Source of the DNA: an uncultured Thermomicrobiales bacterium
GTDB lineage: Bacteria > Chloroflexota > Chloroflexia > Thermomicrobiales > UBA6265
Length of the DNA: 5,558 nt
NCBI GenBank assembly: GCA_902806395.1
Contig: CADCWH010000262.1
Span: 1 to 5,558 of the forward strand
Direction: 5' to 3'
Shown in pieces: positions 1 to 5,244 of this stretch. The notes under the pieces are model-generated. The model saw only the letters and a program-made list of their open reading frames with translations, was not told where the DNA came from and did not search any database. Every line of letters begins with the position of its first letter. The first letter of the stretch is position 1. The position numbers and the translations under genes were made by a program.

Positions 1-463
1 CACGTCGATCCATCCGCCGCAGGGCAGCGAAGGCCGCCCCGAGGACGGGTCGGGCGACGGCGGGCAGATGGGCGGGACCGAGGTAGGCGGCATCCCCCCA
101 GAGGAACCGGGCCGGGGAATGGCAATAGCAGAGGTGGGGAATGCCCCCGGGCGGGATCGCGTGGTGCGACCAGGCGCTGGAGTCGGAGATCAGCAGGTCG
201 AGGTCCGGCGGCAGGTGCCGGCCGATGCCGGCGAAGATGGCGGGGTAGAGGGGGAGGAGGCGGCGGTGGTGACGGGGCGGGACCACGTTTGCCAGCCGGG
301 ACGCTGGTCGGATGTCCCAGTTTTCCCACTCTGGGGGCAGCGCTGCACGGTCGACCAGCGAAGTCCAAACCGGCGCGGTCGGGAATAGGTCGTGGAGGGC
401 GGCCAGGACCCGTTCGGCGCCGCCCATCTGGGTGAGGTAGTCGTGGACCAACCCGACGCGCAC
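1..463 (-). CDS. Family 4 glycosyltransferase, N-terminal part (cut by window edge)
   Basis: The reverse strand is open from about 490 to the left edge and gives 154 residues from a GTG at 463-461. The protein begins VRVGLVHDYLTQMGGAERVL, the usual opening of the donor-side Rossmann domain in bacterial GT4 enzymes, with the MGGAERV glycine turn at residues 13-19. A second family motif, CYCHSPARFLW, lies at residues 112-122. Such enzymes transfer a sugar from a nucleotide-sugar to a lipid carrier or growing polysaccharide at the cytoplasmic face of the membrane; the substrate cannot be read here. An ATG at 490 would add nine residues, but the GTG is preferred: CGGGAG lies nine bases before it and the known family start aligns with it. 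The C-terminal donor-binding domain is off the window. No neighbour here suggests a polysaccharide operon. Confidence 0.88.
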   Translation of the reverse strand, partial: MRVGLVHDYLTQMGGAERVLAALHDLFPTAPVWTSLVDRAALPPEWENWDIRPASRLANVVPPRHHRRLLPLYPAIFAGIGRHLPPDLDLLISDSSAWSHHAIPPGGIPHLCYCHSPARFLWGDAAYLGPAHLPAVARPVLGAAFAALRRMDRR

Positions 464-472
464 GGCCAAATA

Positions 473-478
473 CTCCCG
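473..478 (-). promoter_or_regulatory. Shine-Dalgarno choosing the GTG start of the glycosyltransferase
   Basis: On the minus strand CGGGAG sits nine bases before the GTG at 463. It lies inside the extended reading frame that starts at the ATG at 490, so it argues for the shorter protein. The sequence before that ATG (GGCGGGGACG) is a weaker site. Confidence 0.5.
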
Positions 479-550
479 ACGAGGCGCCATCGTCCCCGCC
501 GGGGCGTGCCACCGGGGGGCCAGACGTTCTCCGCGCCGTGGCCCAGCGGC

Positions 551-583
551 GCCGACCGGCAGCCCGTCGGCCAATGCTACACT
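551..583 (+). promoter_or_regulatory. Weak candidate promoter region for the YcaQ-type gene
   Basis: TACACT at 578-583 matches four of six bases of a sigma70 -10 box and lies in the only AT-leaning spot of the 179-bp divergent gap. No convincing -35 box lies 16-18 bp upstream. A GCCGAC/GTCGGC inverted repeat with a nine-base spacer (551-556 and 566-571) lies just upstream and could be a protein-binding site. On the other strand the same spot reads TAGCAT, so it might serve both divergent genes. This is inference from short matches only. Confidence 0.22.
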
Positions 584-642
584 CCGCCGACCCCGGGCCG
601 GTGGGTGGACTCGGGTGATCGCCTGATCAGATGTGAGGTCCC

Positions 643-1950
643 ATGGCGCGTACCGGCTCCGGCTCGTCCTCCACCGTCGCGGCGACTGCCCCGTCTGGTC
701 GTTCCGATATGGCGGTGGACCTGTCCCTGACGCTCGACGAGGCGCGGATGGTCGCGGTCGCCGCCCAGGGACTGGGGCGCAGGCTCCGGGGGCGGGTCAC
801 CAAGGAGGGTATTCGGGCCGTCATCGACCGGATCGGCTGCCTCCAGCTGGATACGATCAACGTGATCTCCCGCTCCCACGAGACGGTGGTCTGGAGCCGG
901 GTCGGCCCCTACGACCCACGCCTGCTAGCCGAACTGCACTATCCCGACGGCGACCTTATGGAGTATTGGGCCCACGCGGCGGCGCTGGTCCCGACGGCGA
1001 TGTTCCCGCTGTTCCGGCGCACGATGGATCGCTTCCGTGCCCAGCCGGGTTGGCAGCACGACCATGCCGAGGTCCTGGACAGGGTCTTGACCAGGGTCCG
1101 GGAGGGCGGCGCGGTCCGGTCGGCCGACTTCGATCGCGGGGCCGGGCCCCGCCCGGAGGCCTGGGATTGGTGGGGCGGCAAGCCGGACCGGCAGGCCCTT
1201 GACGCCCTCTGGGCCCGGGGCGACCTGATGGTCCTGAAGCGGGACGGCTTCCAGCGGACGTACGAGCTGACCGAGCGTCTGTTGCCGGAGCGATTCGCCG
1301 GGCCACCACCTCCCTTGACCGAACAGCACCTGGCCTTCGCCCGGATCGCCCTGCGCGCCCTGGGGATCACCACCGCCCGCTGGCTGGCCGACTACTTCCG
1401 GACCGGTGGGAAGGCCCACATACCAGTCACAGACGTGCCCCAGGTCCTCGCCACGTTGGTGGAGGAAGGCCTCGCGGTCCCGGCCCGGGTCGCGGGGATC
1501 ACCGAACCGGCCTGGCTGGCCACCGACCAGCTCGGGCACCTCGACGCCCTGCGGGAGGGCCGGGAGCGTCCGACCCTGGCGACGCTGCTCTCGCCGTTCG
1601 ACAACCTGATCTGGTTCCGGCCGCGGACGCTGGCTCTGTTCGGATTCCACTATCGCCTGGAGTCGTACACCCCGGCCGAGAAGCGACAGTACGGCTACTA
1701 CACCCTGCCCATCCTGGTCCGGGGCCGGTTGGTCGGCCGCCTGGACCCCTCGCTGGACCGGAAGACCGGCGTCCTGACGGTCCGCGCCCTCCATCTGGAA
1801 TCGGGTGTCCGCCCCTCGTCGGCCCTCGCGGCGGCGGTCGCCTGGGCCCTGGGCGACCTGGCGACATTCCTCGGCGCCCGCGACATCGCGATCCTGCCAG
1901 GGACCGGGGACACGTCGGGGTTCACCGCCGCCGTGTCCGCCGCGCTGTGA
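643..1950 (+). CDS. YcaQ/AlkX-type winged-helix DNA glycosylase (HTH_42 family)
   Basis: The 435-residue protein carries the marks of the HTH_42 (DUF1006) superfamily. These include GCLQLDTINVISRSHETVVWSR at about residues 65-86, EYWAHAA at 107-113, and the C-terminal block LSPFDNLIW...GFHYRLE...GYYTLPILVRGRLVGRLD at about 316-368. Gln68-Leu69-Asp70 corresponds to the QxD catalytic motif described for E. coli YcaQ (AlkX); the AlkZ branch has QxQ. YcaQ excises N-alkylated bases and unhooks interstrand crosslinks in DNA, so a cytoplasmic DNA-repair role is likely. The ATG at 643 has GAGG four bases upstream and was chosen for that. The first 22 residues are Ser/Ala/Thr-rich and not family-like, and the ATG at 709 (MAVDLSLTLDEAR) matches the usual family start but has no ribosome-binding site. 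The gene is monocistronic, divergent from the glycosyltransferase and convergent with the DUF5996 gene. The family is sure; the exact substrate is inferred. Confidence 0.93.
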   Translation: MARTGSGSSSTVAATAPSGRSDMAVDLSLTLDEARMVAVAAQGLGRRLRGRVTKEGIRAVIDRIGCLQLDTINVISRSHETVVWSRVGPYDPRLLAELHYPDGDLMEYWAHAAALVPTAMFPLFRRTMDRFRAQPGWQHDHAEVLDRVLTRVREGGAVRSADFDRGAGPRPEAWDWWGGKPDRQALDALWARGDLMVLKRDGFQRTYELTERLLPERFAGPPPPLTEQHLAFARIALRALGITTARWLADYFRTGGKAHIPVTDVPQVLATLVEEGLAVPARVAGITEPAWLATDQLGHLDALREGRERPTLATLLSPFDNLIWFRPRTLALFGFHYRLESYTPAEKRQYGYYTLPILVRGRLVGRLDPSLDRKTGVLTVRALHLESGVRPSSALAAAVAWALGDLATFLGARDIAILPGTGDTSGFTAAVSAAL

Positions 1951-1984
1951 CCGTCATTAGGACCGCACCGTCGCCGAGGTGCGC

Positions 1985-2036
1985 GGGACCGGGTCCCGGA
2001 CCAGATATCCGAATCGACGGTCCGGCCCGGGGCCGG
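1985..2036. terminator. Two short GC hairpins in the convergent gap
   Basis: The gap between the two facing stop codons has GGGACC/GGTCCC (1985-1997) and CCGGCCC/GGGCCGG (2022-2036), both perfect with very tight loops. Neither is followed by a T-tract on either strand. Position suggests a two-way transcription end for the converging genes, but in DNA this GC-rich such palindromes also arise by chance. Confidence 0.35.
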
Positions 2037-2044
2037 CGCGGTGG

Positions 2045-3025
2045 TCAGGGGCGGTCGTGGGCGGGGAGATGGGCTGGGCGGAAGGCAGCGAGGTCCCAGC
2101 CCGCGGCGGTGGCACCGGCTTGGTAAGCGCTCTCTAGGAAGGCCATCAGGGCCGACTCGGGGTCCGGTTCGGCGCGGAGGTCGGCATAGGTCAGGAGGGC
2201 CAACGCGCTGCCACGCGAGTCGCCCCAGCGGGCGGCGGCGGGCCGCAGGGGATGCTCGGTGAGGCCGGGCGGGTCGGGCCAGGTGTAGGAATAGCAGGCC
2301 GGCTCGGGCAGGTTGGCGTCGCCGGCCCAGAAGCCGAAGCTGACGACCTCGTGGGAATAGGCCTCCCGCGTCACCGGGTCGACCCCGGCCCGCTCCGGCG
2401 CGGGACGCCCCGAGAAGCGGGTCACCGCCAGGTCGAAGGTGTGCCAGAACAGGTGGACCGGGCTGGTCTTGCCAGTGAAGTGGCCGCTAAAGCGGGTGAA
2501 GACGTGGTCGAGCGAGACCAGGATCCGCCACCAGCGCTCGACCGCCGCCGCGTCATAGCTGGCGTGGGCGGTGTCCTCGGCGAATGGCGTCGCCGGCTGG
2601 AGGTCGAATGGCACGGCGACGATTTGGACGGGGATGCCAAATTCGGCCAGCACCGCCATCAGCCGGGCATAGAAGGTGGCGACCGAGTGGCCGGGCAGGT
2701 CGAAGGCGACCTTGTGCCGGTCGCTCGTGGTGACGATCAGGACGTGACGCTGAAAATCGAAGTCGATCGCGAAGGAGCGGCCGTCACCGGTGGGTATCGA
2801 CCGCGTCGTCAGGCCGGTCGGGGAGACATAGAGTGTGACGTGCCACCAGTGATTGCGGAATGGCACCTTCGCCAGGCGGACCTTACCAACGATCTGGACG
2901 AAGCGGTGGATCGTCTGCTTGGTCGGTTCCCACTCCGCCAGGGGCAGCGGAGGCCAGGGGTCAAGCCCGATCCCCGGAGAGGGCCCGTCCCCACCTGACC
3001 GGATGATCCCTTCGCTGCCGCCCAT
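2045..3025 (-). CDS. DUF5996 family protein
   Basis: The 326-residue cytoplasmic protein has no signal peptide or membrane segment and matches DUF5996 along its whole length. It opens with WPPLPLAEWEPTKQTIHRFVQIVGKVRL (residues 24-51). Then come NHWWHVTLYV (58-67), HASYD (154-158), the hallmark block SPVHLFWHTFDLAVTRFSGR (188-207), and EAYSHEVVSFGFWAGD (221-236). These conserved His, Trp, Asp and Arg residues could line a pocket, but no biochemical role is established for the family and I assign none. The ATG at 3025 is preferred over the one at 3070, because a full GAGGAGG lies five bases before it and the family homology starts soon after. The gene stands alone: it converges on the YcaQ-type gene and is separated from the upstream exported-protein pair by a strong hairpin. 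Confidence in the family is high; the function is unknown. Confidence 0.93.
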   Translation of the reverse strand: MGGSEGIIRSGGDGPSPGIGLDPWPPLPLAEWEPTKQTIHRFVQIVGKVRLAKVPFRNHWWHVTLYVSPTGLTTRSIPTGDGRSFAIDFDFQRHVLIVTTSDRHKVAFDLPGHSVATFYARLMAVLAEFGIPVQIVAVPFDLQPATPFAEDTAHASYDAAAVERWWRILVSLDHVFTRFSGHFTGKTSPVHLFWHTFDLAVTRFSGRPAPERAGVDPVTREAYSHEVVSFGFWAGDANLPEPACYSYTWPDPPGLTEHPLRPAAARWGDSRGSALALLTYADLRAEPDPESALMAFLESAYQAGATAAGWDLAAFRPAHLPAHDRP

Positions 3026-3030
3026 GGTCG

Positions 3031-3037
3031 CCTCCTC
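3031..3037 (-). promoter_or_regulatory. Strong Shine-Dalgarno of the DUF5996 gene
   Basis: The minus strand reads GAGGAGG followed by CGACC and the ATG at 3025. This is the best ribosome-binding site in the window. It decides the start, because it lies within the reading frame extended to the upstream ATG at 3070. Confidence 0.8.
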
Positions 3038-3393
3038 GGTGAGTGGCGCGGGCCGGTGGCGAATACCCACCGACCAAGAAACGACCCATGGACCGTGGCC
3101 GCTGACCCATGCGGGGGAAGGGGTCGGTTCCGGTCCACGGGTCGCCCCGGTGGAGCATGCCGCGCCGCTCCCGGGCCGTCAAGCGGATGTCGGCATCGTT
3201 CGCCATCCTCCTGACGCGGTGACGACGCGACCGCCGTATTGAAGACGGGTGCGACGCCTGGGTCTAGGGGCGAAGCCTCGTGGTGGTCCCGGACGGTGCG
3301 GTGGCTCCGGCCAACGATGGATCGTATCCAGCTATCCGGTGTGACGGTGTGGCGTTCTCTACCACCGTGCCCCTCCCATGAGTGGTGATCGAC
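3038..3393. other. Non-coding leader region upstream of the DUF5996 gene
   Basis: This stretch lies between the DUF5996 ribosome-binding site and the hairpin that ends the cupin transcript. Reading frames crossing it (for example from ATG 3206 on the minus strand) give Arg/Pro/Gly-rich products with no family resemblance and run out of frame into the DUF5996 gene. The AGGAGG at that ATG touches the start codon, too close to work. Apart from the candidate promoter I see no gene, RNA or repeat in it. Confidence 0.5.
3154..3182 (-). promoter_or_regulatory. Candidate promoter of the DUF5996 gene
   Basis: On the minus strand TTGACG (3182-3177) is followed after exactly 17 bases by CATGCT (3159-3154). 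The -35 box matches five of six consensus bases, while the -10 box matches only three. Transcription would start near 3147 and leave a leader of about 120 bases. Position and spacing fit, but the -10 box is poor. Confidence 0.4.
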
Positions 3394-3437
3394 GAGAAGG
3401 GGCCGCCGATGAGACATCTCACCGGCGGCCCCTTCTC
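3394..3437 (-). terminator. Strong hairpin terminator after the cupin gene
   Basis: A perfect 15-bp inverted repeat has arms GAGAAGGGGCCGCCG (3394-3408) and CGGCGGCCCCTTCTC (3423-3437). The 14-base centre holds a further TGAGA-CA-TCTCA dyad after one A/C mismatch, so the stem can extend to about 20 pairs. It starts 27 bases after the cupin stop on the minus strand. There is no clean U-tract after it, so it is not a textbook intrinsic terminator, but its position, length and GC content make a transcript 3' end the most likely role. It could act in both directions. Confidence 0.7.
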
Positions 3438-3463
3438 CTGTCTGGTGGGCACTGCTCGCGGCG

Positions 3464-3964
3464 CTATGCTCCGGGTGTGCTGGCCGTCGGCGTGGCCATC
3501 GCCTCTAGGATGATCCCCGCCACCGAGAAGGCGGCGCTCTCCGGGCCGTCGTTCCGGATCACCCCGGTCGCCATTGGCGGCAGGACGAAATACTCACCCG
3601 CCGTCACGGTGAAGTCGGTGCCGGCGGCGACCATCTCACCGGGGGTCGCGGCGGCGTCTGCCCGGGCGATCGTCACCGGGGCGTCCACTCGCACGGTGAG
3701 GGTGCCGGATTCGATATAGGCGAGGGCTATCGACGGGTCACCCTCGAACGGATAGGTCACGTCCGGCGCGAACGTCAGGCGGTAGAGCGACGGCGGTTCC
3801 TGCGCCGCCGGGAGCAATTCGGCCGTCACACCGGGGGCGATCTCGAACCCTCCCGGCGGCGGGGTAGCGTCCTGGGCACCAGCCCCGGACACCAGGCCGG
3901 TCACCGCGATGAGACCAAACAGCAACGTGACCGCGACGGCGGCGAAGCCCACGAATCGACGCAT
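3464..3964 (-). CDS. Exported cupin-like protein without metal-binding histidines
   Basis: The 166-residue protein begins with a Sec-type signal peptide: basic MRR, a hydrophobic core at residues 4-26 and likely cleavage at AGA|QD near residue 30. The mature part starts with an Ala-Thr-Pro-rich stretch and ends with ATPTASTPGA. Between them is a single cupin-like beta barrel. LAYIESGTLTVRVD (81-94) is the strand-turn-strand with the conserved glycine, and GTDFTVTAGEYFVLPPMATGVIRNDG (115-140) is the second cupin motif. The usual His and Glu ligands of both motifs are absent, so a metal-dependent enzyme is unlikely; ligand or sugar binding outside the membrane is possible. The ATG at 3964 has AAAGGA eight bases upstream. 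It follows the cupredoxin gene by 93 bp, with a hairpin ending just before its ribosome-binding site. The cupin fold is inferred from the pattern. Confidence 0.82.
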   Translation of the reverse strand: MRRFVGFAAVAVTLLFGLIAVTGLVSGAGAQDATPPPGGFEIAPGVTAELLPAAQEPPSLYRLTFAPDVTYPFEGDPSIALAYIESGTLTVRVDAPVTIARADAAATPGEMVAAGTDFTVTAGEYFVLPPMATGVIRNDGPESAAFSVAGIILEAMATPTASTPGA

Positions 3965-3983
3965 GGCTCTTTTCCTTTCATGC

Positions 3984-4015
3984 GGCGGGCCGCCGGACGA
4001 ATCCGGCGGCCCGCC
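3984..4015 (-). promoter_or_regulatory. Perfect 14-bp hairpin with UUCG loop before the cupin gene
   Basis: Arms 3984-3997 and 4002-4015 pair perfectly (14 bp, almost all G-C) around a four-base loop that reads TTCG on the transcribed minus strand. It lies downstream of the cupredoxin stop and ends five bases before the cupin Shine-Dalgarno at 3978-3973. It could be a partial terminator or attenuator, a 3'-end stabiliser after processing, or a modulator of cupin translation. No U-tract follows, and no room is left for a separate promoter between it and the cupin start. Confidence 0.65.
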
Positions 4016-4032
4016 AACGATCTCGTCACGGA

Positions 4033-4050
4033 GGTCCCCGTAGTGGGACC
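4033..4050 (-). promoter_or_regulatory. Second small hairpin just after the cupredoxin stop
   Basis: GGTCCC (4033-4038) and GGGACC (4045-4050) form a 6-bp stem with a six-base loop. It starts seven bases after the cupredoxin stop codon. Together with the 14-bp hairpin beside it, it makes a two-hairpin intercistronic region. On its own it is weak evidence. Confidence 0.35.
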
Positions 4051-4057
4051 GGCCGTC

Positions 4058-5101
4058 CTACGCCGCCGGGCTGGCGGCCGGGGTGCCCTCGACGTCACCG
4101 ACGACGATGACGTCGGCCATGCCCTCGAAGGCGTGCGGGATGCCGCCCTGGCCCGGGTCACCGACGAAGCAGAGCGCGACGTGGTACCCCGCTTCCAGAT
4201 CGGCCTCGACCCACTGGGTGGTGTTCGCCGACTGGGTCGACGTCGCGACCACGATCTCGAAACTGTCAGGGTCCGGCAGGCCTGCGGGCGGAGCCTCACC
4301 TTCCGGCAGTTCCAGCAGTTGGAACAATTGGTCGATCGTGATCGGCTCGGGTGACCGCATCAGCAGGAAGAAGTGCGGCTGCGTGCTGGTGTTGTCGATC
4401 CGGATCACCTGCCGCCCCGGCATCAGCGGCTCGCTGAGCTCGAACGCGAACCCGCCGGTGTCCCCGACCTCGTTCACCGTCACGTCCGCCACCGGCTCGG
4501 TCACCGCCCCGGTGCCACCTTCGGTGACGACCATCTCGACCGGCGTCCGCGGATCGCTCGGGTCATCGCCCCAGGCGACGTAGGTCCCCGGGATCAGGTC
4601 CAGGACGACCCGGGTCGTGGAGCCCACGTCGACGTAGGTACCCCCGGCGATGTGGGTGGTGTAGTACCACTCCGGCGGCCCACCAGGGCCCTCGCCCTCA
4701 GGCGAAGCCTCCGCACCTGGGGAGGCTTCTGCCCCTGGCGAAGCCATATCGTCCATGACCTCGGCCTGCGGTGTCGTGACGCCGCTCTCGGCTGGCGGTC
4801 CAGTCAGGTCAGCCACGGTGAGCCCCTCAGGCAGCTGCATGAAGGTGACCCCGCCCTCCATCGTGCCGGTATTGGTGACCGTGATGAGGTACCGGCCCGC
4901 CGCCGTCTCCGCCGGCACGCCCTCAAAGCCCGTGTCCGACACGTTTACCCGGATCTCGGTCAGGCCCAGCCCGTCGAAGGTGCTGCTTCCTGCGTCCGGT
5001 GTTGCCCCTGGCGTCGCCCCCTGGGCGAGCACCCCCACCGGTGTCCCCAGCAGGGTCGCGGCCAGCACCCCGATACCGAACGACCGTCTCGATAGCGTCA
5101 T
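4058..5101 (-). CDS. Tat-exported protein with two cupredoxin-like domains
   Basis: The 347-residue protein starts MTLSRRSFGIG, a twin-arginine signal (Arg5-Arg6, Phe8) with a hydrophobic core to about residue 25 and likely cleavage at VLA|QG. A GATPGATP linker follows. Two similar halves come next. Residues 48-194 contain GRYLITVTNTGTMEGGVTF, and residues 205-336 contain GRQVIRIDNTSTQPHFFLL at the same place. The second half has the order His243, Cys311, His323, Met328, the ligand set of a type 1 copper site, in the motif CFVGDPGQGGIPHAFEGM. The first half lacks this set and has an Ala-Ser-Pro-Gly-Ala-Glu repeat instead. A blue-copper or copper-binding role outside the membrane is plausible; I know similar uncharacterised bacterial proteins with a C..PH..GM motif but no assigned function. 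The ATG at 5101 has GGAGGA six bases upstream; the in-frame ATG at 5191 would precede the signal peptide with a non-signal stretch and is rejected. It is probably co-transcribed with the cupin gene. Confidence 0.87.
   Translation of the reverse strand: MTLSRRSFGIGVLAATLLGTPVGVLAQGATPGATPDAGSSTFDGLGLTEIRVNVSDTGFEGVPAETAAGRYLITVTNTGTMEGGVTFMQLPEGLTVADLTGPPAESGVTTPQAEVMDDMASPGAEASPGAEASPEGEGPGGPPEWYYTTHIAGGTYVDVGSTTRVVLDLIPGTYVAWGDDPSDPRTPVEMVVTEGGTGAVTEPVADVTVNEVGDTGGFAFELSEPLMPGRQVIRIDNTSTQPHFFLLMRSPEPITIDQLFQLLELPEGEAPPAGLPDPDSFEIVVATSTQSANTTQWVEADLEAGYHVALCFVGDPGQGGIPHAFEGMADVIVVGDVEGTPAASPAA
4691..4744 (-). repeat. In-frame triple hexapeptide repeat in the cupredoxin protein
   Basis: Residues 120-137 are three hexads: ASPGAE, ASPGAE and ASPEGE. 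The 18-base units differ at many third codon positions, so the peptide pattern is kept while the DNA has drifted. It sits in a loop of the first half as a flexible acidic linker. Confidence 0.75.
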
Positions 5102-5107
5102 CCCTTC

Positions 5108-5113
5108 TCCTCC
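5108..5113 (-). promoter_or_regulatory. Shine-Dalgarno choosing the cupredoxin start at 5101
   Basis: The minus strand reads GGAGGA six bases before the ATG at 5101. It places the twin-arginine signal right at the N-terminus and so decides against the longer frame from 5191. Confidence 0.75.
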
Positions 5114-5123
5114 GCTTCTCTCC

Positions 5124-5182
5124 GGGGCGACTGCTCGCCCCCCTGGACGGCACGCCGGGAACCGATGACCGAGTGCGGTCAT
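5124..5182 (-). promoter_or_regulatory. Structured 5' leader of the cupredoxin gene: two perfect hairpins
   Basis: Two perfect 7-bp stems with four-base loops lie in the leader. GGGGCGA/TCGCCCC (5124-5130, 5135-5141) lies ten bases before the Shine-Dalgarno. ATGACCG/CGGTCAT (5165-5171, 5176-5182) lies near the expected transcript start. The second could instead be a repressor operator in the DNA. No known riboswitch class is recognised. Confidence 0.45.
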
Positions 5183-5197
5183 GGAGCCCATGCGACG

Positions 5198-5203
5198 ATA
5201 TTA
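5198..5203 (-). promoter_or_regulatory. Candidate -10 box for the cupredoxin-cupin pair
   Basis: The minus strand reads TTGCG then TAATAT, which matches four of six -10 bases in a short AT-rich spot of an otherwise GC-rich region. No clear -35 box is placed 16-18 bp upstream, so the promoter might need an activator. A CGTCG-TT-CGACG dyad at 5228-5239 lies near the missing -35 position. Transcription would start near 5191 with a leader of about 90 bases. Confidence 0.4.
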
Positions 5204-5244
5204 CGCAACCGCCGGGCCAATTGCATCCGTCGTTCGACGTATTT

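Noticed and set aside
68..730. Plus-strand frames over the glycosyltransferase and divergent gap
   Set aside because: The minus strand carries clear GT4 motifs, and the plus frames have Gly/Arg/Pro-rich products with no homology signs.
925..1794. Long minus-strand frame opposite the YcaQ-type gene
   Set aside because: It is a shadow frame typical of GC-rich DNA, with Gln/Pro/Gly/Arg-rich sequence and no motif, while the plus strand encodes an intact known family.
2252..2998. 248-residue plus-strand frame opposite the DUF5996 gene
   Set aside because: It is antisense to a full-length recognised family and its product is low-complexity Gly/Arg/Asp-rich.
3026..3070. Extension of the DUF5996 gene to the ATG at 3070
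   Set aside because: The GAGGAGG five bases before the ATG at 3025 lies inside this extension, and the extra residues do not look like the family.
2961..3206. 81-residue minus-strand frame starting at 3206
   Set aside because: Its AGGAGG touches the start codon, the product is Arg/Gly-rich without family resemblance, and it runs out of frame into the DUF5996 gene.
3187..3206. Tiny leader peptide (ATG CCG ACA TCC GCT TGA, minus strand) ten bases after an AGGAGG
   Set aside because: Spacing is acceptable, but the ORF is five codons, lies upstream of the candidate promoter and shows no attenuator features, so chance is the better explanation.
3394..4015. Hairpins at 3394-3437 and 3984-4015 as the ends of a mobile element around the cupin gene
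   Set aside because: Their arm sequences differ, there are no target-site duplications and no transposase, and each has a simpler role as transcript-end or intercistronic structure.
4373..5095. 240-residue plus-strand frame opposite the cupredoxin gene
   Set aside because: It is His/Arg-rich antisense shadow, and the minus frame has a signal peptide and internal domain repeats.
5102..5191. N-terminal extension of the cupredoxin gene to the ATG at 5191
   Set aside because: The added 30 residues would put a non-signal stretch before a clear twin-arginine signal, and the ATG at 5101 has its own good ribosome-binding site. The extension also overlaps the leader hairpins and comes right after the likely -10 box.
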